From the NCBI RefSeq assembly GCF_003345295.1, contig NZ_CP031055.1, positions 2,356,001 through 2,420,000 of the forward strand: DNA of 64,000 nt. Reading direction: 5' to 3'. Both the position numbers and the translations under genes were made by a program. Source of the DNA: Vibrio splendidus (GTDB lineage Bacteria; Pseudomonadota; Gammaproteobacteria; Enterobacterales; Vibrionaceae). The notes beneath the pieces were generated by a model. It was not told the origin of the DNA. It worked only from the letters and a program-made list of their open reading frames with translations, and did no database searches. Below, piece by piece: positions 44,580 to 53,682 of the stretch. Every line of letters starts with the position of its first letter. Positions within the stretch are counted from its first letter, which is position 1.

Positions 44580-44906
44580 ATGAAAAGACTCGGACTATTA
44601 GCCGTTATCACAGCCGCACTCACCGCAGGTTGCGCTTCAAATACACAGCAAGACAACTTTCGTGAAGCCTCTTTTGAGCTGTGTAATACCGAAGTCGATA
44701 TCTACTCAGTAAGCCATGATGAGCGAATTCGTATCGTCTGTTCTGATGGTTCTAAATTCGCTTTGAACAGCGAAGATACACTAGAAGTAATGCGTGATAT
44801 CAACATCGACTACTGCGATGGCGAAGGCTTAGGCAAATTCAACGAGAGCCGCAGCTACTACTCGTTTAGATGTAAGTCAGGTACTTTACTGAGCATCAAA
44901 AAGTAA
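44580..44906 (+). CDS. Small lipoprotein of unknown function
   Basis: 108-residue predicted lipoprotein. Signal MKRLGLLAVITAALTAGC with lipobox LTAGC (Cys18), then a mature domain with two further cysteine pairs (CNTE, VCSD, YCDG, RCKS) that could form disulfides. Its beta-rich C-terminus (YYSFRCKSGTLLSI) resembles the MliC-style lipoprotein at 54.7 kb, but I would not assign a family. Flanked by terminators on both sides. Confidence 0.75.
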   Translation: MKRLGLLAVITAALTAGCASNTQQDNFREASFELCNTEVDIYSVSHDERIRIVCSDGSKFALNSEDTLEVMRDINIDYCDGEGLGKFNESRSYYSFRCKSGTLLSIKK

Positions 44907-44926
44907 AACCGATACCAACAAACAGC

Positions 44927-44958
44927 AAAGGGTTGATGTGCAAACATCAGCCCTTTTT
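44927..44958 (+). terminator. Terminator after the small lipoprotein gene
   Basis: AAAGGGTTGATGT and ACATCAGCCCTTT pair with one wobble, followed by TT. Confidence 0.7.
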
Positions 44959-45012
44959 AGTACCTGCCTTTCTGTATTCTCAGATAACCCAACGCTCATA
45001 CCGACAAATACA

Positions 45013-45143
45013 AAAAAGGCCCCTATACAGGAGCCCTTCAAATCGTATGTTTCAATCAAATAGATTTAGTTCAAGGAAAAGGCGCGGAGTTTTCAGCACC
45101 TTTCCCTAAAACAAAAAAGGACTCAATGAGCCCCTTTAAAAGT
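45013..45143 (-). terminator. Two candidate terminators of glyA
   Basis: Read on the minus strand, the hairpin near 45113-45140 (GGGGCTCATTGAGTCC, then TTTTTT) and the one near 45013-45035 (GGCTCCTGTATAGGGGCC, then TTTTTT) both end in T-runs. They follow the glyA stop in that order. Confidence 0.6.
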
Positions 45144-45153
45144 ACTTTTCAAA

Positions 45154-45235
45154 GTAGTCGTTTGAAATTCTAGGAGAGCACGCGGAGCTTACGGATGTAA
45201 GTGAGCATGCTCGACAACGAAGTTCAAATTACTAC
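45154..45235. repeat. Large imperfect inverted repeat (82 bp) behind glyA
   Basis: The left arm 45154-45192 and right arm 45197-45235 fold around a GGAT loop. Paired blocks are GTAGT/ACTAC, TTTGAA/TTCAAA, TTC/GAA, GAGCACGC/GCATGCTC (one mismatch) and CTTAC/GTAAG. The element sits 10 bp after the glyA stop and ends right before the first candidate terminator. It may be a dispersed palindromic element. Confidence 0.65.
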
Positions 45236-45244
45236 GAAGAAAAA

Positions 45245-46495
45245 TTAAGCGTAAACAGGTAGACGCTTACAGATCTCTAGTACTTTCGCTTTAGTTGCTT
45301 CGATAACAGACTCATCGCCCATGTTATCAAGGATGTCACACATCCAGCCAGCAAGAGCTTTCGCGTCTGCTTCTGAGAAACCACGACGAGTAATAGAAGG
45401 AGAACCGATACGGATACCAGACGTAACAAACGGGCTACGTGGATCGTTTGGTACTGAGTTCTTGTTAACTGTGATGTTAGCTGAACCTAGTGCTGCATCT
45501 GCCTCTTTACCTGTGATGTCTTTGTCGATTAGGTCAACTAGGAACAGGTGGTTCTCTGTAGAACCTGAAACGATGTTGTAACCGCGTGCTAGGAATTCAG
45601 CAACCATTGCTTTTGCGTTAGCAACTACGCGAGCTTGGTATTCTTTGAACTCTGGCTCTAGAGCTTCTTTGAACGCTACTGCTTTACCAGCGATAACGTG
45701 CATTAGAGGGCCACCTTGGCCGCCTGGGAATACTGCTGAGTTTAGCTTCTTGTAAAGATCTTCACCTTCGTTAGAAAGGATAAGACCACCACGAGGACCA
45801 GCAAGCGTTTTGTGCGTTGTAGTCGTTACAACGTGAGCATGTGGAACTGGGTTCGGGTAAACACCTGCAGCGATAAGGCCAGCAACGTGCGCCATATCTA
45901 CGAAGAAGTAAGCGCCTACTTTGTCAGCGATTTCACGCATGCGCTTCCAATCACAAACTTGAGAGTAAGCTGAGAAACCACCGATGATCATCTTAGGTTT
46001 GTGCTCAATAGCTAACGCTTCCATCTCTTCGTAATCGATTTGGCCAGCTTCATCGATACCGTAAGGAATGATGTTGTAAAGCTTACCAGAGAAGTTTACT
46101 GGAGAACCGTGCGTTAGGTGACCACCGTGCGCTAGGCTCATACCTAGAACGGTATCGCCAGCATTCAATAGCGCCATGTATACAGCGTTGTTAGCTTGAG
46201 AACCTGAGTGAGGTTGTACGTTCGCGTATTGAGCGCCAAAAAGTTCACATGCACGTTCGATTGCTAGAGTTTCAACTTTATCTACGAACTCACAACCGCC
46301 GTAGTAACGCTTACCAGGGTAGCCTTCAGCGTATTTGTTTGTAAGTTGAGAACCTTGAGCTTCCATTACACGTGGGCTTGTGTAGTTTTCTGAAGCGATA
46401 AGTTCGATGTGCTCTTCCTGACGAAGAGTTTCTTCTTGGATAGCTGCGAATAGGTCCGCATCGTAATCAGCAATGTTCATGTCACGCTTAAGCAT
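45245..46495 (-). CDS. glyA: Serine hydroxymethyltransferase
   Basis: PLP enzyme interconverting serine and glycine and supplying methylene-tetrahydrofolate. The PLP lysine is K229 in TTTTHKTLAGPRGG. Length 416 (E. coli 417). N-terminal MNIADYDADLFAAIQEE follows a possible start at MLKRD. A PurR operator in its upstream region connects it to purine control as in E. coli. Confidence 0.97.
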   Translation of the reverse strand: MLKRDMNIADYDADLFAAIQEETLRQEEHIELIASENYTSPRVMEAQGSQLTNKYAEGYPGKRYYGGCEFVDKVETLAIERACELFGAQYANVQPHSGSQANNAVYMALLNAGDTVLGMSLAHGGHLTHGSPVNFSGKLYNIIPYGIDEAGQIDYEEMEALAIEHKPKMIIGGFSAYSQVCDWKRMREIADKVGAYFFVDMAHVAGLIAAGVYPNPVPHAHVVTTTTHKTLAGPRGGLILSNEGEDLYKKLNSAVFPGGQGGPLMHVIAGKAVAFKEALEPEFKEYQARVVANAKAMVAEFLARGYNIVSGSTENHLFLVDLIDKDITGKEADAALGSANITVNKNSVPNDPRSPFVTSGIRIGSPSITRRGFSEADAKALAGWMCDILDNMGDESVIEATKAKVLEICKRLPVYA

Positions 46496-46551
46496 CTGTA
46501 TCTCCTGACTCAGATTGTACTGAAAGTTTCAAAAAAACCACACAACGACCG

Positions 46552-46567
46552 AAAGCAAACGTTTCCG
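46552..46567 (-). promoter_or_regulatory. PurR operator upstream of glyA
   Basis: AAAGCAAACGTTTCCG matches the PurR consensus ACGCAAACGTTTNCNT closely, 57 bp before the glyA start. The rest of the 347-bp gap to YitT (46568-46842) is AT-rich and must hold both promoters; I see no other firm element. Confidence 0.78.
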
Positions 46568-46842
46568 TCACCGTTTTGATGTGACGCATTCTACATAATT
46601 TGATCTAGGTCATAAAGAGCTAATTGCAATTTTATCATGCAGTTTTTTCATAATCACATATAAGATTCATCATGGTTATTAAGCTTATCCAACCAAAGAT
46701 GACGCTTACTGTCAATTTTACGCTTTACACCCTGTAAAACGCAGATTACATAGGTTTACCTTAATTTTACCCCTCAAGCTACCGAAAGCTAAGGTTTTTC
46801 TCTACTATGCACGCCTTTATTGGTTAGGTAATTATTAAAACG

Positions 46843-47445
46843 ATGGAAAAACACTCACGTAAAGAAGATTGGGTAGCAATTCTCACTGGCACGTTTTTAG
46901 TGGCGTTAGGCGTCTTCTTTTTACAGTCAGCGAACCTGCTTACCGGTGGTACTACTGGCTTGGCTCTGCTTTTGAGTCAATTCTTACCTGTAACCTTCGG
47001 TATTTTGTACTTTTTGGCCAACTGTCCATTCTATTTATTAGCGTGGAAACGATTTGGCCGTAGCTTTGCCATTAGCAGTGCAATTGCTGGTGCGTTAGTT
47101 TCTGTGTTTGCCGATCATTTATACCTAGTTATCTCACTAGAAGTTCATAACGAGATCTACTGTGCTGTTGCCGGTGGCTTATTAATGGGCTTAGGTATGT
47201 TAATCCTATTCCGTCATCGCTCCAGCTTGGGTGGCTTCAACGTATTATGTTTATTTATCCAAGACCGCTACGGCATCTCTGTAGGTAAGACTCAAATGGG
47301 CATTGATGCTTGTATTCTGTTTGCGTCTTGCTTCTTCGTATCGCCTTGGGTAATTGCCGTTTCGGTATTGGGCACCGCAGTATTGAACATCGTATTGGCA
47401 ATGAATCACAAGCCTACTCGTTACTCGGTGAATTACGCGTCTTAA
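46843..47445 (+). CDS. YitT family membrane protein
   Basis: 200-residue inner-membrane protein of about six hydrophobic segments, matching the YitT/DUF161 family (GTFLVALGVFFLQSANLLTGGTTGLALLLS near the N-terminus and a conserved RHRSSLGGFNVLCLFIQDRYGISVGKTQMGID block). The family function is unknown. A single gene; the next gene has its own start 82 bp later. Confidence 0.88.
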   Translation: MEKHSRKEDWVAILTGTFLVALGVFFLQSANLLTGGTTGLALLLSQFLPVTFGILYFLANCPFYLLAWKRFGRSFAISSAIAGALVSVFADHLYLVISLEVHNEIYCAVAGGLLMGLGMLILFRHRSSLGGFNVLCLFIQDRYGISVGKTQMGIDACILFASCFFVSPWVIAVSVLGTAVLNIVLAMNHKPTRYSVNYAS

Positions 47446-47527
47446 TACCCATCCCCCTATGAATTACTAGCTGTTTTTAGTAACAAAAACAGCTAGAATT
47501 TAGGTTTTATAAACCGTCGCCTTTTCT

Positions 47528-49093
47528 ATGCAAGATTACCTCTCCAGCGCCAAAGACCAACAAGCTTCTATTTATATTGAAGGCTTGGAGTTCAACCCCA
47601 ACACACGAGTCTTAAGCTGCGACGAGCAGGTCATTGATTTAGAGCCTCGTTCTATCGAGCTCTTAGAGTTATTTCTTACCAGCGTTGGTCAACCGCTCGC
47701 CGCCGAGCACATCATTGAATCAGTATGGCAAAGTAACTTCATTTCCAAAAATGTTCTGACCAACCGAATCAGTACGTTACGTTCAGTACTTCAAAAACAC
47801 CTGCCTGATAGCGACGCAACCAAAATACTAGTGACTTACCCACGTAAAGGCTATTTTCTAAACCCAAACTCGGTTAGTTTTGCCGCGACCTCCCCTGAAA
47901 CTGCACCGAATGATGCAGAACTGGAATCTCCAGTCAGTCAAGAAGGGAATAGATCTAATCCAGTTAACCCTTGGTTAGTCGTGGTGTCTTTGGCTTTGCT
48001 GATCAGCACTGCGGTAATGGGTTACATGCTTTGGCAATCTCCCACTCGCGCTTCAGAAATTGAACGTGACCAACGATTGATTCCTAAGGTCGAGCTTCTC
48101 CTGAACCGATTGGATGCCATTGGTGAGAATTCCAGAAAATACCGAAAAGTCGTAAAAGCATTATTACTTCAACAGCAGATTGAATACGCCTACACCGATA
48201 TTGCTAACCAAGATGCGCCAAGCTACTTCCTTGACCCTATTGATAGCTCTCCCTTCTTTCCGGGCGCAAAGAACATGCGTACCAGTGATTACCTGCTTAA
48301 CATTCAGCTCAAAGGTCAAGAAGTGGACAAACGCCTTATCGCAAAGATAAGCCTGATTTACCCAAACTCAGGGAAGCTCGCATTTGGTGGTGTTTACTCT
48401 ATTGATGTCAATAATATCAGCAGCAGCCTTATGGAGATCAACCGAGAGCTAGCTAACTACTTTGCACTGCCAGCACCATTACCGCCAGAATGGTCAGTCG
48501 ACAATGCCGAAGTCAGCGAATTGCTAAGTGGAAAAGCCATAGCGCTGGATGGCATCAAGCTCAATACCATGACGTCGACTCTGATTGCGCGTCAACTTGC
48601 GCTATTTGAAACAGATCAAAAGAAGCTCGTCGCGTTCACTAACCTTGTTCAAACTCGTTTTAACCGACTACCAGACGAACTGAAGCTGTGGCTTGGTATC
48701 ATTCATTTCAAACTAAGAGACCTGCAAACCGCAAAAGAGCTTCTGACCAATACCTCAGGCAACTCTACGATCGAAAATGCGTTGGTTTATATGATGGTTT
48801 CTCATATCGCTTATAAGCAAGACAACATGGAGAAGTTTCGCCTCAACTACATGGAGTCTCTAGTTGCCTTATTGAGAGTGGTTCCATCCGAAGATCTATT
48901 CGCCCGGCTATCCAAACCAGAATCAAAATCGACCTGCCTGCAACCTTGGAAGAGCTTGAAGCTAAGCGTTAAAGACCCAATTATCATAAAACAGTGGGAA
49001 AGCTTAATGCTAAATTACTGCACAGCTGTTGGGCAACAGATCTCAAGTCAAAACAAAAAACCATTTGAAATAAACAACTTAAACATAAATTAA
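47528..49093 (+). CDS. ToxR/CadC-type membrane-bound winged-helix transcriptional regulator
   Basis: 521 residues. Residues 15-112 are an OmpR/PhoB-type winged helix (FNPNTRVLSCDEQVIDLEPRSIELLELFL ... VWQSNFISKNVLTNRISTLRSVLQK). One transmembrane segment spans 149-169 (LVVVSLALLISTAVMGYMLW). The C-terminal 350 residues are periplasmic and helical (with possible TPR-like repeats, LVYMMVSHIAYKQDNMEKFRLNYMES). This is the layout of ToxR and CadC, which sense an outside signal and bind DNA while anchored in the membrane. The signal and target genes are unknown; the lipoprotein gene just downstream is an obvious candidate partner. Confidence 0.85.
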   Translation: MQDYLSSAKDQQASIYIEGLEFNPNTRVLSCDEQVIDLEPRSIELLELFLTSVGQPLAAEHIIESVWQSNFISKNVLTNRISTLRSVLQKHLPDSDATKILVTYPRKGYFLNPNSVSFAATSPETAPNDAELESPVSQEGNRSNPVNPWLVVVSLALLISTAVMGYMLWQSPTRASEIERDQRLIPKVELLLNRLDAIGENSRKYRKVVKALLLQQQIEYAYTDIANQDAPSYFLDPIDSSPFFPGAKNMRTSDYLLNIQLKGQEVDKRLIAKISLIYPNSGKLAFGGVYSIDVNNISSSLMEINRELANYFALPAPLPPEWSVDNAEVSELLSGKAIALDGIKLNTMTSTLIARQLALFETDQKKLVAFTNLVQTRFNRLPDELKLWLGIIHFKLRDLQTAKELLTNTSGNSTIENALVYMMVSHIAYKQDNMEKFRLNYMESLVALLRVVPSEDLFARLSKPESKSTCLQPWKSLKLSVKDPIIIKQWESLMLNYCTAVGQQISSQNKKPFEINNLNIN

Positions 49094-49195
49094 GATCTTA
49101 TGTGACTTCGTTTTTTGCCCTATTTACTCTTCAAACAATAACATTCATAAAAACATCGGGCCCACCAAGGGCTTCCAACTTTAGGAATGTTCAAC

Positions 49196-50104
49196 ATGAA
49201 AAAAACAATGACGCTGCTTGCGACTTCTCTCTTTGCTCTTTATGGCTGTGGCGGCGGAGGCGGCTCTTCTTCTGGTTCAACAGATGGTAATAAAGGTCCA
49301 AACAATCAGGTTGATTACCCGATTGCGAGCTCTGCATTTTCCCCTAAACCAGAAACAACATTGGGCTACTCATTTACCACAGATGGTCAGGCTGAAGGCG
49401 TGATGACAATGAACTTCACTCCTGTAAGCAGTGAACTCATTATTGCAGGGTTAGAAGAAGAGACCGGCAATGAAGCAGTAGTTCAAGTTATCAATGACCT
49501 GATCAACTACGGCATCACCGAATTTTATGTTTCTGAAGACATCATGACGAATACTGAAGGTACAGAAGAAGACGGCAGCATTTATTTTGCAGGCCCTGAC
49601 CGCGGTCTACACGAAATCACCAAAGCTTACTTGATTGGCGACCAATACATCACAAGAATGATGTACAGCAGTCCACTGTTCCGATTGAAAGGGACAGACG
49701 TAAAAGAGAGCGACCCTATTATTGATATCAGTGAAGAAACCGTTTCGTTGCAAGTCACGTTAGATGGCGAAGCAGTCGCTAACATGCTGAATGACTTTGA
49801 AGACCACTCGTGGGTAGCAAGCCTTCCAACTGACGCCTCGTGCCGAGTCACATGGAAACAACAGATTGAAGAAACGGGCGTACGTAAGAGTTTCAAAATC
49901 TCTGATAAATCGATCGAAGCTGCGAACCTAACAGAGAAAAACACCTACAACATCAACTGTGAAGGCATGGATTCCGCAGAATTTGGCTCATCATCAGAGC
50001 GCTGGTTCAACCCTAGCATCGGCTTGATTGAGCAGATTGAATTGATGTCTGTAGAGCAATCTACGCTCGAAGAATCAGCAGCGATACTGACCTCAATTAG
50101 CTAG
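49196..50104 (+). CDS. Uncharacterised lipoprotein, Gly/Ser-rich after the lipidation site
   Basis: 302-residue predicted outer-membrane lipoprotein. Signal MKKTMTLLATSLFALYGC with Cys18 followed by GGGGGSSSGSTDGN, a linker common in exported Vibrio lipoproteins. The mature domain has two Cys residues (SCRVTW, NINCEG) and no motif I recognise. The ATG at 49196 follows AGGA by 9 nt; an ATG three codons earlier abuts that site. It lies about 100 bp after the ToxR-like regulator gene on the same strand. Confidence 0.7.
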   Translation: MKKTMTLLATSLFALYGCGGGGGSSSGSTDGNKGPNNQVDYPIASSAFSPKPETTLGYSFTTDGQAEGVMTMNFTPVSSELIIAGLEEETGNEAVVQVINDLINYGITEFYVSEDIMTNTEGTEEDGSIYFAGPDRGLHEITKAYLIGDQYITRMMYSSPLFRLKGTDVKESDPIIDISEETVSLQVTLDGEAVANMLNDFEDHSWVASLPTDASCRVTWKQQIEETGVRKSFKISDKSIEAANLTEKNTYNINCEGMDSAEFGSSSERWFNPSIGLIEQIELMSVEQSTLEESAAILTSIS

Positions 50105-50160
50105 CCTTGACTTAGATTCACTAAACCTAAACTTAACCGCGAGCTAACCGCAAACAATAA

Positions 50161-50192
50161 AAAAGGCTTTGGGGAGCACTCCAAAGCCTTTT
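50161..50192. terminator. Bidirectional terminator between the lipoprotein gene and treC
   Basis: A perfect 12-bp stem AAAAGGCTTTGG/CCAAAGCCTTTT with an 8-nt loop, preceded by A-rich and followed by T-rich flanks. It lies between two convergent genes. Confidence 0.85.
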
Positions 50193-50247
50193 AACAGCCG
50201 AATCCTTTAAGGGGAATAGAATCAAGCCGATTGAAATAGATACAAGG

Positions 50248-51933
50248 CTAACCTTCGATCAAGAGAATCCGAGTCTCGTAAGGTCGCAAAACTTGATGAT
50301 GAGACGCTACTAAACTCTCGCTCACTTGATAATTAGACAACAAGCTCTTAGCCTTCGCCACCTCAAAACGTTCAGGTAAAACGCATTCAGCCTCTTCACC
50401 ATAATAGTTGTTAATGCACAGCAGAGTTTGTCCTTCACTCTCACGAGAGTACGCAAATACCGACGGGTGCTCAGGCAATAAATCTTGATAGCTGCCATAA
50501 GTAATCACGGGCACTTCTTTACGTAACTCAATCAAACTCTTATAGAAATAGAATACCGAGTCTTTATCTTCAAGCGCTTGCTCAGCGTTGATCTCAGTGT
50601 AGTTATTCGCAACATCTAACCATGGCTGTGATAGCGAAAAGCCAGCGTACGTCTCACTGTTCCATTGCATTGGTGTACGAGAATTATCACGTGATTTCTG
50701 CGCTAAAATAGCCATCATATCTTCATGAGCCACACCATCACGGTTCACCATGATGTCGTACATATTGGTACTCTCTACATCACGATACTGGCTGATCTCT
50801 GTGTAACCCGGGTTGGTCATACCAATCTCTTCACCTTGATAGATATAAGGTGTGCCTTGCATCATGTGGACTGACGCAGCAAGCATCTTGGCTGATTCAA
50901 CGCGATATTGCTGGTCGTTACCCAAGCGGCTCACGACTCTTGGTTGGTCGTGGTTACACCAGAATAGTGCGCCCCAACCTTTGCCGTTCAAACCGGTTTG
51001 CCAGTGATTGAAGATCGACTTGAGCTGTAAGAAATCAAACGGTGCATTAGTCCACTTCTCACCATTGGTGTAATCGACCTTAAGGTGGTGGAAGTTAAAC
51101 ACCATTGATAGCTCGCTGTTATCAACATTTGAATATTGCTGACAATGTTCCAACGTGGTTGAAGACATCTCGCCGACGGTCACGCTGCCGTATTTCTGGA
51201 ATACCGCTTCGCTGATCTCTTTCAGGTATTCGTGCACACGTGGACCATCGGTATAGAAACGACGACCATCACCGATATCATCGTTAGGGAAATCTTGTTG
51301 CTTCGAAATTAGGTTGATCACATCCAAGCGGAAACCGTCAACGCCCTTCTCAGCCCAGAAGCTGATAACGTCTTTCACTTCTTCGCGTACAACCGGGTTC
51401 TCCCAGTTGAGGTCAGCCTGTTCTTTGGCGAATAAGTGTAGGAAGTATTGCCCTGTCGCCTCATCGAGTTCCCATGCATTACCACCGAACTTAGACTGCC
51501 AGTTGGTTGGTGCTTGACCGTTTACTGGGTCTTTCCAGATGTAATAATCACGGTATGGGCTGTTTTTGTCACCCAGTGCAGACTGAAACCATGCATGCTC
51601 TGTCGAAGTATGGTTTACCACGATATCCATCACGATACGGATGCCACGTTGATGCGCTTCAGACAGTAACAAGTCGAAGTCTTCCATGGTGCCGAATTGA
51701 GGGTTAATCGCGTAGTAGTCTGAAATATCGTAGCCATTATCGATCATAGGAGATGCGTAAACAGGGGTTAGCCAAATCGCATCCACGCTCAAGTTTTTGA
51801 GGTAATCCAGTTTCGAAATGATCCCTTTGATATCGCCAGTACCTTTATTGCCGCTGTCACAAAAGCTCTTTGGGTAGATTTGATAGATGGTTGCGGTTTT
51901 CCACCAACTTTCATCATGCTCAGTCATCGCCAT
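50248..51933 (-). CDS. treC: Trehalose-6-phosphate hydrolase (alpha,alpha-phosphotrehalase)
   Basis: Splits trehalose 6-phosphate into glucose and glucose 6-phosphate. GH13 family: catalytic nucleophile Asp in GFRLDVINLI, acid/base Glu in TVGEMSS and the third Asp in FWCNHDQPR. Length 561 with the ATG at 51933, chosen because a TAAGTGAG ribosome site lies 8 nt before it. It follows treB, but a terminator with T-run separates them. Confidence 0.93.
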   Translation of the reverse strand: MAMTEHDESWWKTATIYQIYPKSFCDSGNKGTGDIKGIISKLDYLKNLSVDAIWLTPVYASPMIDNGYDISDYYAINPQFGTMEDFDLLLSEAHQRGIRIVMDIVVNHTSTEHAWFQSALGDKNSPYRDYYIWKDPVNGQAPTNWQSKFGGNAWELDEATGQYFLHLFAKEQADLNWENPVVREEVKDVISFWAEKGVDGFRLDVINLISKQQDFPNDDIGDGRRFYTDGPRVHEYLKEISEAVFQKYGSVTVGEMSSTTLEHCQQYSNVDNSELSMVFNFHHLKVDYTNGEKWTNAPFDFLQLKSIFNHWQTGLNGKGWGALFWCNHDQPRVVSRLGNDQQYRVESAKMLAASVHMMQGTPYIYQGEEIGMTNPGYTEISQYRDVESTNMYDIMVNRDGVAHEDMMAILAQKSRDNSRTPMQWNSETYAGFSLSQPWLDVANNYTEINAEQALEDKDSVFYFYKSLIELRKEVPVITYGSYQDLLPEHPSVFAYSRESEGQTLLCINNYYGEEAECVLPERFEVAKAKSLLSNYQVSESLVASHHQVLRPYETRILLIEG

Positions 51934-52014
51934 CTCTAACACTCACTTACCAGAAAATATAAATAAAAAATCACCATGCTTACATGGTCAAATAGGAATC
52001 ATTCCTAAGAGAAA

Positions 52015-52043
52015 AAGCGATGACTCACTTGAAGTCATCGCTT
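52015..52043 (-). terminator. Terminator between treB and treC
   Basis: AAGCGATGACT pairs with AGTCATCGCTT perfectly around a 7-nt loop, with a T-run on the minus strand. It would reduce treC read-through, or give separate control of the hydrolase. Confidence 0.78.
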
Positions 52044-52053
52044 GCTAAATCCA

Positions 52054-53478
52054 TTACGCGTTGGCGGTTTCTAGTTCGCCTTTCATCTGTGCTCGTTTAT
52101 AGAAGAACAATGTCAGCGTTATCGGCAGTACAACCGCCACCAGCATCGCGACTAAGTAAATCGACCAATATTGAGGTTGAATCGATAAGATACCCGGCAA
52201 GCCACCAACACCGATACCATTCGCCATCACACCTGCACTACCACAGATTGCAGCCGCTGCGGCACTGCCGATCATTGCGCTCAACATAGGGAATTTGTAT
52301 TTAAGGTTGATGCCGTACATCGCAGGTTCCGTTACACCTAGGTAAGCAGAGATTGCTGCTGGTACCGAGATGTCTCGTTCACCTTCACGTTTACTCAAAA
52401 TAATGATGCCGACAACCGCTGAAGCTTGTGCAATGTTTGATAGTGCAATCAAAGGCCAGATTGGTGTGCCACCTAAGTCTTGCATTAGTTGTAAGTCCAC
52501 AGCGTTGGTTGTGTGGTGAATACCCGTAATAACCAAAGGTGCGTATAGGAAGCCAAATACCACTGAACCAAGAATCGCGAAGTCACCAGTCATTGCCACT
52601 TTGGCAGCGAAAGCCACACCATCACCCAACATACGACCAAATGGGCCAATAAAGGCGTGAGCTAGAATCACAGATAAGATGATCGAGACAAATGGCACAA
52701 CAACTAGGTACAGATAAGAAGGTACAATGCGCTTAAGGTTTGTCTCAATGAAGGCCAGAGCCACACCCGCTAACATTGCAGGGATCACCTGAGCTTGATA
52801 ACCGACCTTCTCAATCACGAACAAGCCAAAGTCCCACACCTCAGGTACCGATTTACCTATCATGTAAGCGTTCATCAACTGTGGAGAAACCAAGGTCACA
52901 CCGAGTGTGATCCCCAGAATTGGCGTTCCGCCGAGTTTCTTAACCGTTGCCCAACACACACCAACCGGTAGGAAGAAGAAAATCGCTTCGCCAATCAACC
53001 ATAAGAAAGAATGAACGGTTGCCCAGAACTGGCTGATTTCAACCAAGGTTTTGCCGTCGAACATGCGAATGTCGCCAATCACATTACGGAAACCAAGAAT
53101 CAAACCACCAGTAATAATGGCAGGCAGCAGTGGTACGAAAATTTCGGCTAAATGGGAGATACCACGCTCAAGGAAGTTCATGTTCTGGCGAGCAGCCAAC
53201 TTCGCCTCATCTTTTGATGATGCATCTTTGCCAGTTTGCTCAATCAAAAGTGCGTACACCTCATCAACCTCGGTGCCAATAACCACTTGGAATTGACCTG
53301 CGTTAGTAAAGCAGCCTTTTACCAGCTTAAGCTTCTCTAGTTCTGCTTTGTTCGCTTGTTCCGTATCGTTCAATACAAAACGCAGTCGGGTCAGACAATG
53401 GCTGACACTTGCAATATTCTCTTTGCCACCGACTAACTCGATAAGACGCGCAACGTCTTGCTTCGCTATCTTACTCAT
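52054..53478 (-). CDS. treB: PTS trehalose transporter subunit IIBC
   Basis: Imports trehalose and phosphorylates it to trehalose 6-phosphate. IIB domain with the phosphorylated Cys28 (SHCLTRLRFV), then a IIC domain of about eight to ten membrane segments. The ATG at 53478 follows GGGTGGGG and gives 474 residues (E. coli 473). Two TreR-like operators sit in its promoter region. No IIA domain is present, so a glucose-type IIA must serve it. Confidence 0.95.
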   Translation of the reverse strand: MSKIAKQDVARLIELVGGKENIASVSHCLTRLRFVLNDTEQANKAELEKLKLVKGCFTNAGQFQVVIGTEVDEVYALLIEQTGKDASSKDEAKLAARQNMNFLERGISHLAEIFVPLLPAIITGGLILGFRNVIGDIRMFDGKTLVEISQFWATVHSFLWLIGEAIFFFLPVGVCWATVKKLGGTPILGITLGVTLVSPQLMNAYMIGKSVPEVWDFGLFVIEKVGYQAQVIPAMLAGVALAFIETNLKRIVPSYLYLVVVPFVSIILSVILAHAFIGPFGRMLGDGVAFAAKVAMTGDFAILGSVVFGFLYAPLVITGIHHTTNAVDLQLMQDLGGTPIWPLIALSNIAQASAVVGIIILSKREGERDISVPAAISAYLGVTEPAMYGINLKYKFPMLSAMIGSAAAAAICGSAGVMANGIGVGGLPGILSIQPQYWSIYLVAMLVAVVLPITLTLFFYKRAQMKGELETANA

Positions 53479-53549
53479 ACTACCCCACCCTGGTTTCATT
53501 CAATTACTCTTCTAAACCATGCAGCTATAACCACTTCGATTCAGATTAA

Positions 53550-53563
53550 TGGGAACATTCCCA
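53550..53563. promoter_or_regulatory. TreR-type operator 1 upstream of treB
   Basis: TGGGAACATTCCCA. An identical 14-mer lies upstream of the LamB-type porin gene. Centre-to-centre distance to operator 2 is 55 bp, about five helical turns. Confidence 0.75.
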
Positions 53564-53604
53564 ATTACGGTTATTATAATGCCCACATGAATGATAAATT
53601 AAAA

Positions 53605-53618
53605 TGGGAACAGTCCCA
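53605..53618. promoter_or_regulatory. TreR-type operator 2 upstream of treB
   Basis: TGGGAACAGTCCCA, one or two bases from operator 1, between treB and treR. Confidence 0.7.
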
Positions 53619-53682
53619 TTAATTGAAAGAGATCACACTCTAATTTTAATCTAAGCGGTTCAATTTCGCTTGATTGAGTGGA

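Noticed and set aside
46758..46795. ACCTTA/TAAGGT hairpin before YitT as a terminator or attenuator
   Set aside because: The stem is 6 bp and competes with an inner AGCT pair; it is too weak to call.
51993..52007. TAGGAATCATTCCTA palindrome before treC as a TreR operator
   Set aside because: Half-site spacing is one base different from the TreR-type sites, and the core bases differ. It may be part of the treB 3' end.
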